This document shows, piece by piece, positions 1 to 7,231 of a stretch of 64,000 nt of DNA. Origin of the DNA: Microbispora rosea (GTDB lineage: Bacteria; Actinomycetota; Actinomycetes; Streptosporangiales; Streptosporangiaceae). Each line of letters begins with the position of its first letter. The first letter of the stretch is position 1. Location: positions 1 through 64,000 of the forward strand of contig NZ_FTNI01000023.1 of the NCBI RefSeq assembly GCF_900156315.1. The letters are read 5' to 3'. The notes below the pieces were generated by a model that was given only the letters and a program-made list of their open reading frames with translations, made no database searches and had not been told where the DNA came from. A program made the translations under genes and the position numbers.

Positions 1-985
1 CGTCACCGATGAGGGTCTGGTCGATGGGGCCCGTGCCGGAGCCGGAGATGCTCGCCGTGGACAGGGTCTGCTGCGCCGACCAGCCGTTCGGGTTGCTGGG
101 GTCGCTGGAGGTCCGGTAGGAGAAGGCGGTCCCGCCCCACTGGTAGGCCAGCACCCAGATGTTCTTGGGCGCGAAGTAGAACAGCGTCGGCGCGACGGCG
201 GAGAAGTTCATCGTGTTCTGGCTGGCCGAGGCCATGTCCGACCAGTTCGTGAACAGGCCGAAGTTCATCGAACCCCAGCTCGATCCGTTGTCGTGCGTCG
301 TCGCGTAGACCAGGTGCTTGCCGTTGTAGACGACGTTGGTGAAGTCCTTGAGCGAAACCCATCCGGACTTCGGAGTCGCCAGCGCGCCCGTCGAGCTCCA
401 GCGGTACGACGACGGGAGGTCACACGTGCCGCCGGTCGGCGTCACCGTCGGGGACGGCGTCGTGCTCGGGCCGCCGCCTCCGCGGATCGTCCACTTCTGG
501 TTGTCGCCGCCCCAGCAGCTGTAGAGCTGGACCTGGCTGCCGTTGCTGGTGCCGGCGCCGACGACGTCCAGGCACAGCCCGGACTGGACGCCCGCGATGG
601 TGCCGTCGGCGTTCTGGCGCCACTTCTGGTTGTTCTGGCCGTTGCAGGACCAGATCACGACCTTGGTGCCGTTCGTGGTGCCCATGTTGTAGGCGTCCAG
701 GCACCGGGTGCCGTTGAAGGTACGCAGCTCACCGGAGGAGGTGAACTCGAAGGCCTGGTTCGCCTGCCCGTTGCAGTCCCAGATCTGCAGCGCGGTGCCC
801 AGCGCGTCGGTGTTGCCCGACACGTCCAGGCATCGTCCCGACGCCACGCTCACCAACGGCGCCGCCGCCGCCGACGCCGGCGCCGACCACGCCACAACGG
901 ACGCCAGCACGGTCGTCAGCACCGTGGCCAGGACCGCCACGAGGCGCATGCGGCCGCTCGTCACTCGGATGGGGGGTGAATCCAT
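1..985 (-). CDS. Secreted GH62 alpha-L-arabinofuranosidase with ricin-B lectin domain (3' end cut off by the window edge)
   Basis: Exo-acting enzyme expected to remove arabinofuranosyl side chains from arabinoxylan outside the cell. The start at 985 follows AAGGAGAACG. An N-terminal segment with a second Met ([11 protein letters not shown]) and an ASA-AAAP cleavage region is a Sec signal peptide. Residues about 45-165 form a ricin-type beta-trefoil with the usual repeats ([26 protein letters not shown] and QNNQKW-type ends). A short Pro/Thr linker follows, then the GH62 catalytic domain from about residue 190: [48 protein letters not shown] and [15 protein letters not shown] are family hallmarks. 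The C-terminal part of the catalytic domain lies outside the window. Two palindromes of the LacI-repressor type lie upstream, fitting sugar-induced expression. Family assignment is secure; the exact substrate is inferred. Confidence 0.93.
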   Translation of the reverse strand, partial: MDSPPIRVTSGRMRLVAVLATVLTTVLASVVAWSAPASAAAAPLVSVASGRCLDVSGNTDALGTALQIWDCNGQANQAFEFTSSGELRTFNGTRCLDAYNMGTTNGTKVVIWSCNGQNNQKWRQNADGTIAGVQSGLCLDVVGAGTSNGSQVQLYSCWGGDNQKWTIRGGGGPSTTPSPTVTPTGGTCDLPSSYRWSSTGALATPKSGWVSLKDFTNVVYNGKHLVYATTHDNGSSWGSMNFGLFTNWSDMASASQNTMNFSAVAPTLFYFAPKNIWVLAYQWGGTAFSYRTSSDPSNPNGWSAQQTLSTASISGSGTGPIDQTLIGD

Positions 986-1296
986 TGTTTCGTTCTCCTT
1001 GGGGGTGAAAGCGTGGCGAAGCGGGCCACGCAGGGCAAACCGCAGTGGTCTCGCGGACCCGGGCGGGGTCGGTCAGCCGATCGGGACGGATCCGTGAGCT
1101 CTGTGGCCAGGAGGTCGACAGGCTCCCGAACTCCGAGACCGGCACCTGCAGAGGCGCTGGAAGGGTCGATGGTGGCCGCGGCCGGCAGGCCCGCTCCGGG
1201 TCTCCCCGGCACGCCGTCGGCACGGATCACACCGCACCGGGGCGAGTGCGTGGTTCCGCGGATCGTCGACTGCACCGCAGCGGCCTCCATCGGACC

Positions 1297-1310
1297 TGTT
1301 AGCGCTAACA
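1297..1310. promoter_or_regulatory. LacI-family-type operator, perfect palindrome TGTTAGCGCTAACA
   Basis: A perfect 14-bp inverted repeat with the central GCGC typical of LacI-family operators in actinomycete polysaccharide regulons. It lies upstream of the minus-strand GH62 gene. No LacI gene is in the window, so the regulator is unknown. Confidence 0.75.
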
Positions 1311-1493
1311 TTTCATCGGCGAATCCGGGCTCCTCTCGACTGCCTGGAGTGGTGGTGCGCGTACGAGCGGACGAGGGCCCGTTAGGCGTGGGCTTCCTCT
1401 CTGTGCCGGCCACACCCGGGACGCTGCGGGGTGGCGCGCAGCTGCGGATCGCCTCCGATCATGGAGACCCCTCCTTCCCCGAGCCGTGGGGCG

Positions 1494-1507
1494 TGTTAGC
1501 GCTCACA
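1494..1507. promoter_or_regulatory. Second LacI-type operator, TGTTAGCGCTCACA
   Basis: Thirteen of 14 bases match the palindrome at 1297-1310, with one half-site mismatch. The two centres are 197 bp apart, compatible with repression by two bound dimers and DNA looping, though that is inference. Confidence 0.7.
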
Positions 1508-1761
1508 TATCGTGCGGTGCGAGATGTCGGTCCCGCGGGTGTCGATTACAGCGATATTGGCGGAGCAAACTAGGACTCACCGGGTCACGTCAAGAGGAAG
1601 ATCGAAAGCTCCGGCGGCACCTCGGCCCCTCGAACGCGTTCACCTGGCAATTCCGGCCCGGGCTCACCGTCTGCCCGGCGGCTCGTGATGAAACATTCAA
1701 CGGAACGGCCGCGGTGACAGCCGTGGAGCCGCCCGGCGGCGACGCGGCGGACCGCGGCGCT

Positions 1762-2406
1762 TCAGGAGCCGAGGTAGCGCAGGACGGCCAGGACCCGGCG
1801 ACTGTAGCCGGTCGTGTGCGACAGGGCGAGCTTGTCGAACAGGGCGTTGACGTGCTTTTCCACCGCACTCTGCGACACGTGCAGGGTGTGGGCGATCGAG
1901 GCGTTGGTCAGGCCCTGGGCCATGAGCTCGAGCACCTGGCGCTCGCGGGCGGTGAGCTGGGCCAGCGGGTCGGCGTGGCTGGTGCGCGCGAGAAGCTGGC
2001 GCACCACCTCCGGGTCGAACGCCGTGCCGCCCGCGCCCACCCGCTCCAGCGCGTCCAGGAAGTCGCCGACCTGGGCCACGCGGTCCTTGAGAAGGTAGCC
2101 GACCCCGTCGATGCTGCCGCTCATCAGCTCGGTGGCGTACTTCTTCTCGACGTACTGCGACAGCACCAGCACCTTGACCTCAGGCCGGCGCCGCCGGATC
2201 TCCAGCGCGGCGCGCAGGCCCTCGTCGGTGTGGGTGGGCGGCATCCGTACGTCGACCACCACCGCGTCGGGGCTCTGGCCGTCCATCGCCTCAAGGAGCG
2301 CGTCGGCGTCGCCCACCGCGGCCAGGACGTCGTGACCCTCCTCCTTGAGCAGCCGCACCAGGCCCTCGCGCAACAGCGCCGAGTCCTCGGCCAGCATCAC
2401 ACGCAC
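1762..2406 (-). CDS. NarL/FixJ-family response regulator (orphan)
   Basis: Two-component response regulator of 214 residues. The receiver domain (about 1-120) has the acidic pair E7-D8, the phospho-acceptor D52 in VVVDVRMP, and K107 in GYLLKD. The C-terminal LuxR-type helix-turn-helix (about 150-205) reads LTARERQVLELMAQGLTNASIAHTLHVSQSAVEKHV in outline. The start is the GTG at 2406; an ATG three codons later is the alternative. No histidine kinase lies on either side, so it is orphaned here: its kinase may be elsewhere, or it may work without phosphorylation. The target genes cannot be read from the sequence. Confidence 0.92.
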   Translation of the reverse strand: MRVMLAEDSALLREGLVRLLKEEGHDVLAAVGDADALLEAMDGQSPDAVVVDVRMPPTHTDEGLRAALEIRRRRPEVKVLVLSQYVEKKYATELMSGSIDGVGYLLKDRVAQVGDFLDALERVGAGGTAFDPEVVRQLLARTSHADPLAQLTARERQVLELMAQGLTNASIAHTLHVSQSAVEKHVNALFDKLALSHTTGYSRRVLAVLRYLGS

Positions 2407-2834
2407 GGCGACCCCGCCTCGATCACGCCCGGTCCTGCGCCGAGGGCATCGGCTCCGCCCATGCCGTCATCCTCCATTCGCACGATGACCATGCTAGGGA
2501 TGACCGGGGTGGAGCCACCATGAGGCCTGTGGCCGTCCGGGGGTGCGGGAGACCACACCCGCCGCCGATCGCGTGACCGCCACAGATGATGTCCGAATCT
2601 CAAATCGGTTCATCCCTTGTGACCTGCCGAAAAACACCCAGGCCGCCTCGTGCCCGCGAATTCGCCCGCATGGATTCGACGGATACGGGGAAGGTCTCCC
2701 CAATCCATCGGAAGTGACACGGTTTGGCAACAAATCTGCCGGTTACTTCAGTCGGGTATCGGAGCAACCGCTCCGGCACTACCGCCGTCCCGATCGGCGG
2801 AGACCAATGGATCGAACGATACGGAGGACCGGTG
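2407..2834. other. Divergent intergenic region, no gene seen
   Basis: This 428-bp stretch between the response regulator (minus) and the secreted Pro/Thr-rich protein (plus) is less GC-rich than its surroundings, as expected for promoter DNA. I saw no convincing palindrome, RNA gene or short ORF with a ribosome-binding site. Confidence 0.5.
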
Positions 2835-3962
2835 ATGCCGACCAACCCCCACCGCCTGAAAAAAGGACTGATGTCCGGACCAGGCGGGCCACGCCGGCGC
2901 ATCTCCCAACCCATGCTCCTCGCGACCGCGTTCGTGCTGACGGCGTCCGGCGGCATCGGAGCGACGGCGGCCTACGCCGCCCCGGTCACGCCGCCGGCCG
3001 AGACATCGGATCCCGTCGTCACGGCCACCGTGACGATCACGCCGACGGCCGGCCCGGCCGAGATCCCCAACGACGCCCCAACGGCGACACCCACCCCCGA
3101 AGTGCCCATGGTGGGCCCGTTCCTCGGCGCGCTGCACGGTGAGGTGGTCGTGCCGGCCAAGGACGGGTGCGGCACCGTCACGGTGTTCACCCAGACCGGG
3201 CAGGCCGTCTCCGTGGCGGACGACTCGGTCACCGTACGCAGCCAGGACGGCTTCGAGCGGTCGTACGCGATCGGCGACGCCACTCGGGTGCTCACCGCCC
3301 GCAAGGGCGGCGAGATCCGGCAGAACGCCTGGATCTCGGTGGTCGCAACCATCCAGCCCGGCACACCGACGCCCACCCCGCCCACCCCGCCGCCGGTTCC
3401 GCCCACCCCGCCGAGCCCGGCGCCGATTCCGTCCGCACCACCGTCGGCCCCCGAAACCACACCGACGGTTCCCGATGCCTCGCCGGCGGTTCCCGAGGCC
3501 TCGCCGACGCTTTCCGAGGGCGCACCGGCGCCCTCCGAGGGCACGCCGACGCCTGGGGACAACACTCCCCTTCCTCCGGCCGAGACCGCGACGGCTCCCA
3601 CTCCCCCTGGCGAGACGAGCTCCGCTCCCCCGCAGACCGAGGAGACGACACCCGCCGCCCCTCAGGGGGAGACGGCGGCGGCCGCCTACGTCTTCGACCT
3701 CTCGCGGCCGAGCAAGCGGCTGTGGTACCTCGGCAAGAGCTCGCCGTACTCGCTGAAGTGGCACTCGGGGAAGCCCGCCTGGCGCACCCCTGAGCCCTGT
3801 CCGACGCCGACAACCATCCCCACCGAACCGCCGGCCACGACGCCCGGCCCGGCCACGACCCCCACGGAAACCACGACTCCCACAGAAGCAGCTACTCCCA
3901 CCGAGACCGCGGCACCCACCTCCGAGCCCACGGACACACCGACCCCCGCTCCCACGTCCTGA
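2835..3962 (+). CDS. Secreted Pro/Thr/Glu-rich protein with a small central beta-type domain
   Basis: Unrecognised exported protein of 375 residues. The ATG at 2835 is preceded by GGAGG at 2823-2827, which rules out the upstream in-frame start. A basic N-terminus (KKG, PRRR) and a hydrophobic stretch near residues 28-46 ending in AYAA form a signal peptide. Residues about 92-155 (GPFLGALHGEVVVPAKDGCG, VTVFTQTGQAVSVADDSVTV, IRQNAWISVVATI) look like a compact beta domain seen in other actinomycete secreted proteins. A Pro/Thr/Ser/Glu-rich tract of about 130 residues follows, then a short ordered segment (AAYVFDLSRPSKRLWYLGKS) and a second low-complexity tail of TPTET-type repeats to the end. 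No sortase signal or membrane anchor is visible. Probably a cell-envelope or secreted structural protein; function unknown. Confidence 0.8.
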   Translation: MPTNPHRLKKGLMSGPGGPRRRISQPMLLATAFVLTASGGIGATAAYAAPVTPPAETSDPVVTATVTITPTAGPAEIPNDAPTATPTPEVPMVGPFLGALHGEVVVPAKDGCGTVTVFTQTGQAVSVADDSVTVRSQDGFERSYAIGDATRVLTARKGGEIRQNAWISVVATIQPGTPTPTPPTPPPVPPTPPSPAPIPSAPPSAPETTPTVPDASPAVPEASPTLSEGAPAPSEGTPTPGDNTPLPPAETATAPTPPGETSSAPPQTEETTPAAPQGETAAAAYVFDLSRPSKRLWYLGKSSPYSLKWHSGKPAWRTPEPCPTPTTIPTEPPATTPGPATTPTETTTPTEAATPTETAAPTSEPTDTPTPAPTS

Positions 3963-3964
3963 CC

Positions 3965-4014
3965 GACGGCGAGGCCGGTCCCCGTCTTCCGGCGGGGGCC
4001 GGCCCGTCGCCGTT
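3965..4014 (+). terminator. Likely terminator hairpin after the secreted protein gene
   Basis: An 11-bp inner stem (GCCGGTCCCCG at 3974-3984 with CGGGGGCCGGC at 3993-4003, one G-T pair) is extended by an outer GACGGCGA/TCGCCGTT arm. It starts three bases after the stop codon. There is no U-run, as is common in high-GC actinomycetes. Confidence 0.6.
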
Positions 4015-4055
4015 CCGGGCGTACGGTGACGCGCACGCGGCCCGCCTCGTCACGT

Positions 4056-4091
4056 CCGGCGACGACATGACCGGCGACGACATGACCGGCG
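4056..4091. repeat. 15-bp tandem repeat, about 2.4 copies
   Basis: CCGGCGACGACATGA at 4056-4070 is repeated exactly at 4071-4085 and partly at 4086-4091. It is non-coding and lies between the terminator and the MATE promoter. Confidence 0.8.
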
Positions 4092-4137
4092 CGGTCGGCC
4101 TCATCCCGCCGGGCGCTTGTTTCCCGCCAGGCTCTTG

Positions 4138-4154
4138 TTGCGAACTATTTGCAA
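4138..4154. promoter_or_regulatory. Fur-family operator resembling a Nur box (TTGCGA-N5-TTGCAA)
   Basis: TTGCGAACTATTTGCAA fits the Nur consensus tTGCaa-N5-ttGCAA with one mismatch (recalled from work on the nickel regulator Nur of Streptomyces). It lies 44 bp upstream of the MATE start in an AT-richer patch. No Fur-family gene is in the window. The match is by eye, so family is likely and specificity uncertain. Confidence 0.5.
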
Positions 4155-4197
4155 TAGCAAGATGATTGCGTTCCTGTCGGCCTTCCCGGAGGAACGC

Positions 4198-5508
4198 ATG
4201 CGTGAGCACGTGGGCCCGGCCCCGCTGCGTCAGATACTCGCGCTCGCCACGCCCGCGCTCGGGGTCCTGGCCGCCGAGCCGCTCTATCTGCTCGTCAACA
4301 CGGCCATGGTCGGTCATCTCGGCGCGGTGCCGCTCGCGGGGCTGTCGGTCGGCGGGATCGTGCTGGCGCAGATCGCCTCGCAGATGACGTTCCTGTCCTT
4401 CGGCACGACCGCCCGCGCGGCCCGGCTGCACGGCGCGGGCCGCCGGGCCGACGCCGTGGCCGAGGGGGTGCAGGCGACCTGGCTCGCGGCGGTCGCGGGG
4501 CTGGTGATCACCGTGGCGGGGCAGCTGCTCGCCGGGCCGGTCGCCCATCTCCTCACCGGTGACGGCCGGGTCGCCGACGCCGCGGCGAGCTGGCTCAGGA
4601 TCGCCCTGCTCGGCGCTCCGCTGATCCTTATCACCATGGCCGGGAACGGCTGGATGCGCGGCGTGCAGGACATGCGGCGCCCACTGCGCTACGTGCTCGC
4701 GGGCAACCTGATCTCCACCGTGCTGTGCCCGGCGCTGGTGTACGGGCTCGACTGGGGGATCGACGGCTCGGCGGTCGCCAACGTGGCCGGTCAGGCGGTC
4801 TCCGCGATCCTGTTCGTGCGGACGCTGCGGGCCGAGGGCGTGCCGCTCGCTCCGGTTCCGGCCGCGATGCGCGCCCAGCTCGGCCTGGCACGCGACCTGG
4901 TGCTGCTCGGCCTGGCCTTCCAGGCGTGCTGGGTGTCGGCGACCGCGGTCGCCGCCCACACCTCGGCCGCGACGGCCGGCGCACACCAGGTGGTGTTCCA
5001 GCTGTGGATGTTCCTGGCCTTCGTCCTCGACGCGCTGGCCATCGCCGCACAGGCGCTGGTCGGGGCCGCGCTCGGCGCGCGCGACGCGGAGCGGGCGCGC
5101 CGCCTGGCCTGGCAGGTCACCGGCTGCGGGCTGGTCTTCGGCACCCTGCTCGGCGTGGTGTTCGCGGCGCTGGCCGGCGTCCTCCCCCACGTGTTCACCA
5201 CCGACGCGACGGTGCTGGCCGAGATGCCCGGCGCATGGTGGTTCTTCGTCGCGCTGCAGCCGATCGGCGGCGTCGTGTTCACGCTGGACGGCGTGCTGCT
5301 CGGCGCCGGGGACGCGGCATACCTGCGCACCGCGACGGCGAGCGGGGCGCTGCTGGGGTTCCTGCCGGTGGTGTGGGCGTCACTGAAATTCGGCTGGGGG
5401 CTGGTGGGGATCTGGTCGGGGTTGTCGGCCTTCCTGCTGATTCGAATGATCACGGTGCTGGCCAGGTTGCGGTCCGGCCGGTGGGCGGTGCTCGGCGCCG
5501 TACGGTGA
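4198..5508 (+). CDS. MATE/DinF-family multidrug or metabolite exporter
   Basis: Integral membrane antiporter of 436 residues, of the size and helix pattern (12 hydrophobic segments) expected for MATE transporters. The N-terminal half opens with LRQILALATPALGVLAAEPLYLLVNTAMVGHLG, the DinF-type signature in which the family places its first helix and the following loop; a second internal repeat starts near residue 225 (ARDLVLLGLAFQACWVSATA). The ATG at 4198 is chosen because GGAGGAACGC precedes it; longer upstream frames have no ribosome-binding site. It stands alone: the terminator lies before it and DUF2804 follows after about 100 bp. A Nur-box-like element lies just upstream, so expression may respond to metal. 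Substrate unknown; export driven by H+ or Na+ is family knowledge. Confidence 0.92.
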   Translation: MREHVGPAPLRQILALATPALGVLAAEPLYLLVNTAMVGHLGAVPLAGLSVGGIVLAQIASQMTFLSFGTTARAARLHGAGRRADAVAEGVQATWLAAVAGLVITVAGQLLAGPVAHLLTGDGRVADAAASWLRIALLGAPLILITMAGNGWMRGVQDMRRPLRYVLAGNLISTVLCPALVYGLDWGIDGSAVANVAGQAVSAILFVRTLRAEGVPLAPVPAAMRAQLGLARDLVLLGLAFQACWVSATAVAAHTSAATAGAHQVVFQLWMFLAFVLDALAIAAQALVGAALGARDAERARRLAWQVTGCGLVFGTLLGVVFAALAGVLPHVFTTDATVLAEMPGAWWFFVALQPIGGVVFTLDGVLLGAGDAAYLRTATASGALLGFLPVVWASLKFGWGLVGIWSGLSAFLLIRMITVLARLRSGRWAVLGAVR

Positions 5509-5611
5509 TCGGTGCGCGAACAGCCGGGTCTCGCGGTGGGCGTGCCAGGGCTGCCTGCCGGGTGCTCCCCGAGGATCTCGTACGCTCGATCCCGGAAAGG
5601 CGCGCATTCGC

Positions 5612-6595
5612 ATGACGACGCACGAGCGGGAGATCACCGAGCCGGTCGACCTGTGCCTGCCGGACGGGCGGCTCAACCCCGGCGCGGTGGGCTGGACCCG
5701 CCGCCCGCTGCACCGCTCCAACCTGCGCGGCTGGGGCCGGCGCAAGCGCTGGGAGTACTGGGGGATCGTCACCCCTCGCCACATCGTCGGCCTGGTCGCG
5801 TCGTCGCTGGACTACGCCGCGGTCAACGGGGTGTACGTGCTCGACCGGGACACCCGCGTGGAGGTCGCCAGAGACGTCGTGGTGCCGCTGGCCCGCGGCG
5901 CCGTCTTCCCCGACCGCGGCGGCGCCGGCGTGGCGTCCGTACGCGGCGGCGGTGTGACGATCGACATCGGGCAGGATGCTTCCGGCACCGCGATCCGCGC
6001 CGTGGCGCCCGGTGTCGAGCTCGACCTGGAGGTGCCGCTACCGGAGGGCCACGAGTCGCTCGGCGTGGTGGTGCCGTGGGGGCCGAACCGGTTCCAGTAC
6101 ACGGTGAAGGACGTCGGCCGTCCGGTGCGCGGGCGGCTGTGGCTGGAATCGGCCGAGTTCGCCGTCGACGAGGCGGACTCGTTCGCCGTGCTCGACCACG
6201 GTCGCGGGAAGTGGCCCTACTCGGTCACCTGGAACTGGGCGGCGGGCAGCGGACCCGGCCGGGCGATCCAGCTCGGCGGCAGGTGGACCGACGGCACCGG
6301 TTCGACGGAGAACGCCCTGTTCGTCGGCGGGCGCCTGCACAAGATCGGCGACGAATTGGAGTGGTCGTACGATCGCGCCGACTGGCTGCGCCCGTGGCGG
6401 ATCACCGGTCCGCGGCTGGAGGTGGAGTTTCACCCGTTCCACGAGAAGGCGGCCCGCACCGAGCTCGGCCTTGTGGGCAACGAGACGCACCAGTGCTTCG
6501 GCCACTTCTCCGGACGGGCCAGGGCCGACGACGGCGCCTGGGTGGACCTCGACGGCCTCACCGGCTGGGCCGAGGAGGCCCGCAACCGCTGGTGA
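5612..6595 (+). CDS. DUF2804 domain-containing protein
   Basis: Cytoplasmic protein of 327 residues in the DUF2804 family, whose biochemical role is not established. Family marks include the opening EREITEPVDLCLPDGRLNPGAVGWTRRPLH, then RKRWEYWGIVTPRHIVGLVASSLDYA, the central DHGRGKWPYSVTWNWAAGSG and the closing QCFGHFSGRARADDGAWVDLDGLTGWAEEARNRW. The domain occupies the whole chain; there is no signal peptide or membrane segment. The ATG at 5612 has GGAAAGG about 13 bases upstream, a rather long spacing. A long inverted repeat follows the stop codon, so it is probably monocistronic. Some relatives have been linked to lipid or hydroxysteroid metabolism by context, but nothing here supports a specific reaction. 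Confidence 0.88.
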   Translation: MTTHEREITEPVDLCLPDGRLNPGAVGWTRRPLHRSNLRGWGRRKRWEYWGIVTPRHIVGLVASSLDYAAVNGVYVLDRDTRVEVARDVVVPLARGAVFPDRGGAGVASVRGGGVTIDIGQDASGTAIRAVAPGVELDLEVPLPEGHESLGVVVPWGPNRFQYTVKDVGRPVRGRLWLESAEFAVDEADSFAVLDHGRGKWPYSVTWNWAAGSGPGRAIQLGGRWTDGTGSTENALFVGGRLHKIGDELEWSYDRADWLRPWRITGPRLEVEFHPFHEKAARTELGLVGNETHQCFGHFSGRARADDGAWVDLDGLTGWAEEARNRW

Positions 6596-6628
6596 TCCTC
6601 GCCGCCCTCGGGCCGGGGACGACCTGCG

Positions 6629-6677
6629 CGCCCCTCCACGCACGTCGCACACGCGTACGCGTAGTCGTGGAGGGGCG
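6629..6677. terminator. Bidirectional terminator between convergent genes
   Basis: A perfect 12-bp stem (CGCCCCTCCACG at 6629-6640, CGTGGAGGGGCG at 6666-6677) encloses a 25-base loop that itself contains the palindrome ACGCGTACGCGT. It lies between the ends of the DUF2804 gene and the minus-strand secreted-protein gene. Confidence 0.75.
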
Positions 6678-6707
6678 GGTCGTTCCGCAGGCCGTCAGAC
6701 CGATCTC

Positions 6708-7034
6708 CTAATTGTCACAGCCGAACAGCCCGGGGAGGGCGTTCGAGCAGTGGCCGGCGACGCAGACGTCCCAAAGGATGTCGTCGAGGTCCGAACTGGA
6801 GCAGTTCCGGGAGCAGCCGTTCGAGAAGGAGTCGGTCAGGAAGGGCGCCGTCTGGAAAGCGCTGTTTTCGAAGGTGTTGTTGAACCCGGCATCGAACTCG
6901 TTGGACGGGTTGCTCCAGCCCCAGCCGGTCGGGGCGGTCGTGGCGCTCGCCGCCGTGGCGCCCAGGGCGAGGGCACCACCGCCGAGCGCGGTGGAAAGTG
7001 CGAGTCCGGCGATGACCTTCTTGAGCTTGGGCAT
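6708..7034 (-). CDS. Small secreted protein with a Cys-containing C-terminus
   Basis: Unrecognised 108-residue exported protein. KKVIAGLALSTALGGGALALGATAASA is a clear Sec signal peptide, leaving a mature chain of about 77 residues. The first half is rich in Asn, Phe, Trp and Ser (TGWGWSNPSNEFDAGFNNTF), and the second half carries five Cys (NGCSRNC, WDVCVAGHC, FGCDN), allowing two disulfides and one free Cys. The start is supported by GAGGGGGACG before the ATG. No membrane anchor, lipobox or propeptide signature was seen. It could be a cell-surface or aerial-hypha protein or a small effector; none of these is shown. Two inverted repeats lie upstream. Confidence 0.78.
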   Translation of the reverse strand: MPKLKKVIAGLALSTALGGGALALGATAASATTAPTGWGWSNPSNEFDAGFNNTFENSAFQTAPFLTDSFSNGCSRNCSSSDLDDILWDVCVAGHCSNALPGLFGCDN

Positions 7035-7075
7035 TTCGTCCCCCTCTAAAGGATCAACTGCCTAATATGTGCGCC

Positions 7076-7124
7076 ATTCCTAAATGAACAGGAATGTCGC
7101 CTAATGACCGTTAAGGTGGTCATT
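7076..7124. promoter_or_regulatory. Two inverted repeats upstream of the small secreted protein gene
   Basis: ATTCCT-N8-AGGAAT at 7076-7095 and AATGACC-N8-GGTCATT at 7103-7124 lie 40-90 bp upstream of the start at 7034, in the AT-richest intergenic stretch of this part of the window. The short motif CCTAAT also recurs here (near 7060, 7101 and 7236). They are operator candidates; no regulator is identified. Confidence 0.4.
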
Positions 7125-7231
7125 GCCCCGCGCCGTCATTGTTTCCGGGCGGAACGAGCCACAAACGGTGATCTACGGTATTTAATGCCTATTGTCCCAG
7201 TTAGGGCCTTCGCGGCGCACTTATGCCGCCT

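Larger units (their letters stand above)
986..1761. other. Long upstream region of the GH62 gene, no gene seen
   Basis: About 780 bases separate the GH62 start from the response-regulator stop. Open frames on both strands here have compositions typical of GC-rich antisense and no recognisable domain. The notable content is two LacI-type palindromes, the nearer one about 310 bases before the start codon, so the transcript may have a long leader or a promoter I could not place with confidence. Confidence 0.6.

Noticed and set aside
961..1413. A 150-codon minus-strand frame upstream of GH62
   Set aside because: Its composition is unlike a protein (long polar and Pro-rich runs), it overlaps the GH62 start and contains a palindrome of operator type.
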